DNA of 64,000 bases from Fibrobacterota bacterium (GTDB lineage: Bacteria > Fibrobacterota > Chitinivibrionia > Chitinivibrionales > Chitinispirillaceae): positions 124,001-188,000 of the forward strand of contig JAEWVR010000031.1 in NCBI GenBank assembly GCA_023459055.1. Direction: 5' to 3'. Position numbers and translations under genes: made by a program. Of the stretch, positions 63,315-64,000 are shown one piece after another; position 1 is the stretch's first letter, and the number at the start of each line of letters is the position of its first letter. The notes under the pieces were generated by a model. That model was not told the DNA's origin and made no database searches. It saw nothing but the letters and a program-made list of their open reading frames with translations.

Positions 63315-64000
63315 TTAATCTGCGAGGTACATTAAGCGGGAAACACCACTACCTTTTTTATGGCCAATCTCATCTTCTGCTGTTAATCTCAAAATGTATG
63401 TTCCACTTGCAAGCTTCTTTAAGGAACGAGCCCCTGGCTTCCAGTTGAAGACATTCAAACCCGGTTTAAGATCCCTGTCAATATTAAAATTCCAGACAGT
63501 TCTCCCCAGAGCATCAAAGAGACGGCAATTAACAAGATTAACACCTGTAAATGGAATTGTAAACTTTATCGTGAGATTCCCTTTAAACGGATTTGGATAC
63601 ATTTGCAACAGAGCAAATTCAACTCCCGCATACAGTGATGCAAACTTTCGTATATACAGATCAGATCCCGCAAGAAGAGTCTGATCCGAGGATGATCCGG
63701 CTGCAACAGTAATTGAGAATCCTTTTGTAACATCGGTCAACTCACCGGTAACATTGTTAAACAATTTGAAAAATTTACCGGATGGAATATTTTCTGTAAT
63801 TTGACAGTTAATCGTTTTTGCTTCATTGCCATCATTGACAAATCTAACTGTATAAGCATACCCTTCTTCATCTTTTGCTGAGAACAATTGCCCGCACATT
63901 AAATTATTGTCAAGAAATCCGACCTTTATTTCAGACATCGTTGGTGGTAATGCAACCTTTATTTTTCCCATCGCTTTGAATTCAGGATTGTATCCGGCAT
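63315..64000 (-). CDS. C-terminal part of a sorting-domain secreted protein (cut by window edge)
   Basis: At least 228 codons: the frame stays open upstream of the ATG at 63971 to the window edge (reading AGYNPEFKAMGKIKV), so this is the tail of a longer protein, not a complete gene. The visible part has a beta-rich domain (YTVRFVNDGNEAKTINCQI) and then a type IX/FlgD-like sorting domain opening with LQMYPNPFKGNLTIKF and ending GTYILRL. A further predicted substrate of the PorU-like protein. Catalytic identity cannot be told from this part. Confidence 0.7.
   Translation of the reverse strand, partial: AGYNPEFKAMGKIKVALPPTMSEIKVGFLDNNLMCGQLFSAKDEEGYAYTVRFVNDGNEAKTINCQITENIPSGKFFKLFNNVTGELTDVTKGFSITVAAGSSSDQTLLAGSDLYIRKFASLYAGVEFALLQMYPNPFKGNLTIKFTIPFTGVNLVNCRLFDALGRTVWNFNIDRDLKPGLNVFNWKPGARSLKKLASGTYILRLTAEDEIGHKKGSGVSRLMYLAD

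Noticed and set aside
1..64000. CRISPR arrays, tRNA/rRNA genes, prophage or IS transposases
   Set aside because: No regularly spaced direct repeats, no cloverleaf with the usual T-loop sequence and no transposase or integrase motifs were seen. Faint or unusual tRNAs could be missed by eye.

Overview
The window looks like a chromosomal segment of an AT-rich, probably anaerobic, polysaccharide-degrading bacterium. The best guess for its lineage is Fibrobacterota (Chitinispirillum/Fibrobacter-like). That is an inference. It rests on four things: secreted glycoside hydrolases (GH9, GH11, GH8, GH43) and a double polysaccharide deacetylase that end in Por/type IX-style C-terminal sorting domains; a gingipain-fold protein resembling the type IX sortase PorU; a CotH-type surface protein; and oxygen-sensitive enzyme types such as a radical-SAM KamA and a BadF/HgdC-like activase. 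No rRNA, tRNA, CRISPR array, phage or transposase gene was seen.

Layout. 0-5 kb: KamA-family radical SAM protein, a small DUF2780 protein and a CotH surface protein. 5-10 kb (minus strand): MATE exporter, a secreted caspase/gingipain-fold protein and an alpha/beta-hydrolase lipoprotein. 10.7-17.6 kb: the first polysaccharide island, with GH9 cellulase (+), a decayed GNAT gene, GH11 xylanase and a tandem NodB deacetylase. 18-22 kb: DMT permease, aconitase and a methyltransferase. 22.3-23.9 kb: GH43-CBM6. 24.8-28 kb: ICMT-like methyltransferase, then a c-di-AMP synthase fused to a PTS EIIA domain, divergent from a small (p)ppGpp synthetase. 28.1-29.8 kb: GH8. 30-34.8 kb: DUF6448 protein, then a four-gene operon of serine hydrolase, two ABC-2 permeases and an ATPase. 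35.4-37.2 kb: MFS permease and GNAT. 37.4-39.1 kb: an orphan lasso-B2-like protein and a histidine kinase. 39.5-41.7 kb: a His-rich exported protein, a lipoprotein and a PIN-domain protein. 41.8-48.2 kb: aldo/keto reductase, folE, a hybrid histidine kinase, a REC-like protein and ppnP. 48.3-52.3 kb: PorU-like sortase. 52.6-59.6 kb: a giant activase/dehydratase fusion, an undescribed transglutaminase-like protein and a small hypothetical. 59.7-63 kb: metH. The right edge cuts a further sorting-domain protein.

How the genes work together. The clearest theme is plant cell wall attack: GH9 and GH8 on cellulose or xylan, GH11 on xylan, GH43-CBM6 on arabinoxylan side chains or oligomers, and a CE4-type deacetylase on acetylated polymer. 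These carry a common C-terminal domain that a PorU-like sortase, encoded in the same window, would remove at the cell surface. A second theme is nucleotide second messengers (c-di-AMP and (p)ppGpp) made by divergent neighbours. The xylanase signal peptide and the 5' end of the hydrolase lipoprotein carry long G tracts (G9 and G8), possible contingency sequences. Four GC-rich palindromic intergenic repeats of three types sit at gene ends. Residue and base positions were read by eye, and family names come from recognised motifs rather than database searches.
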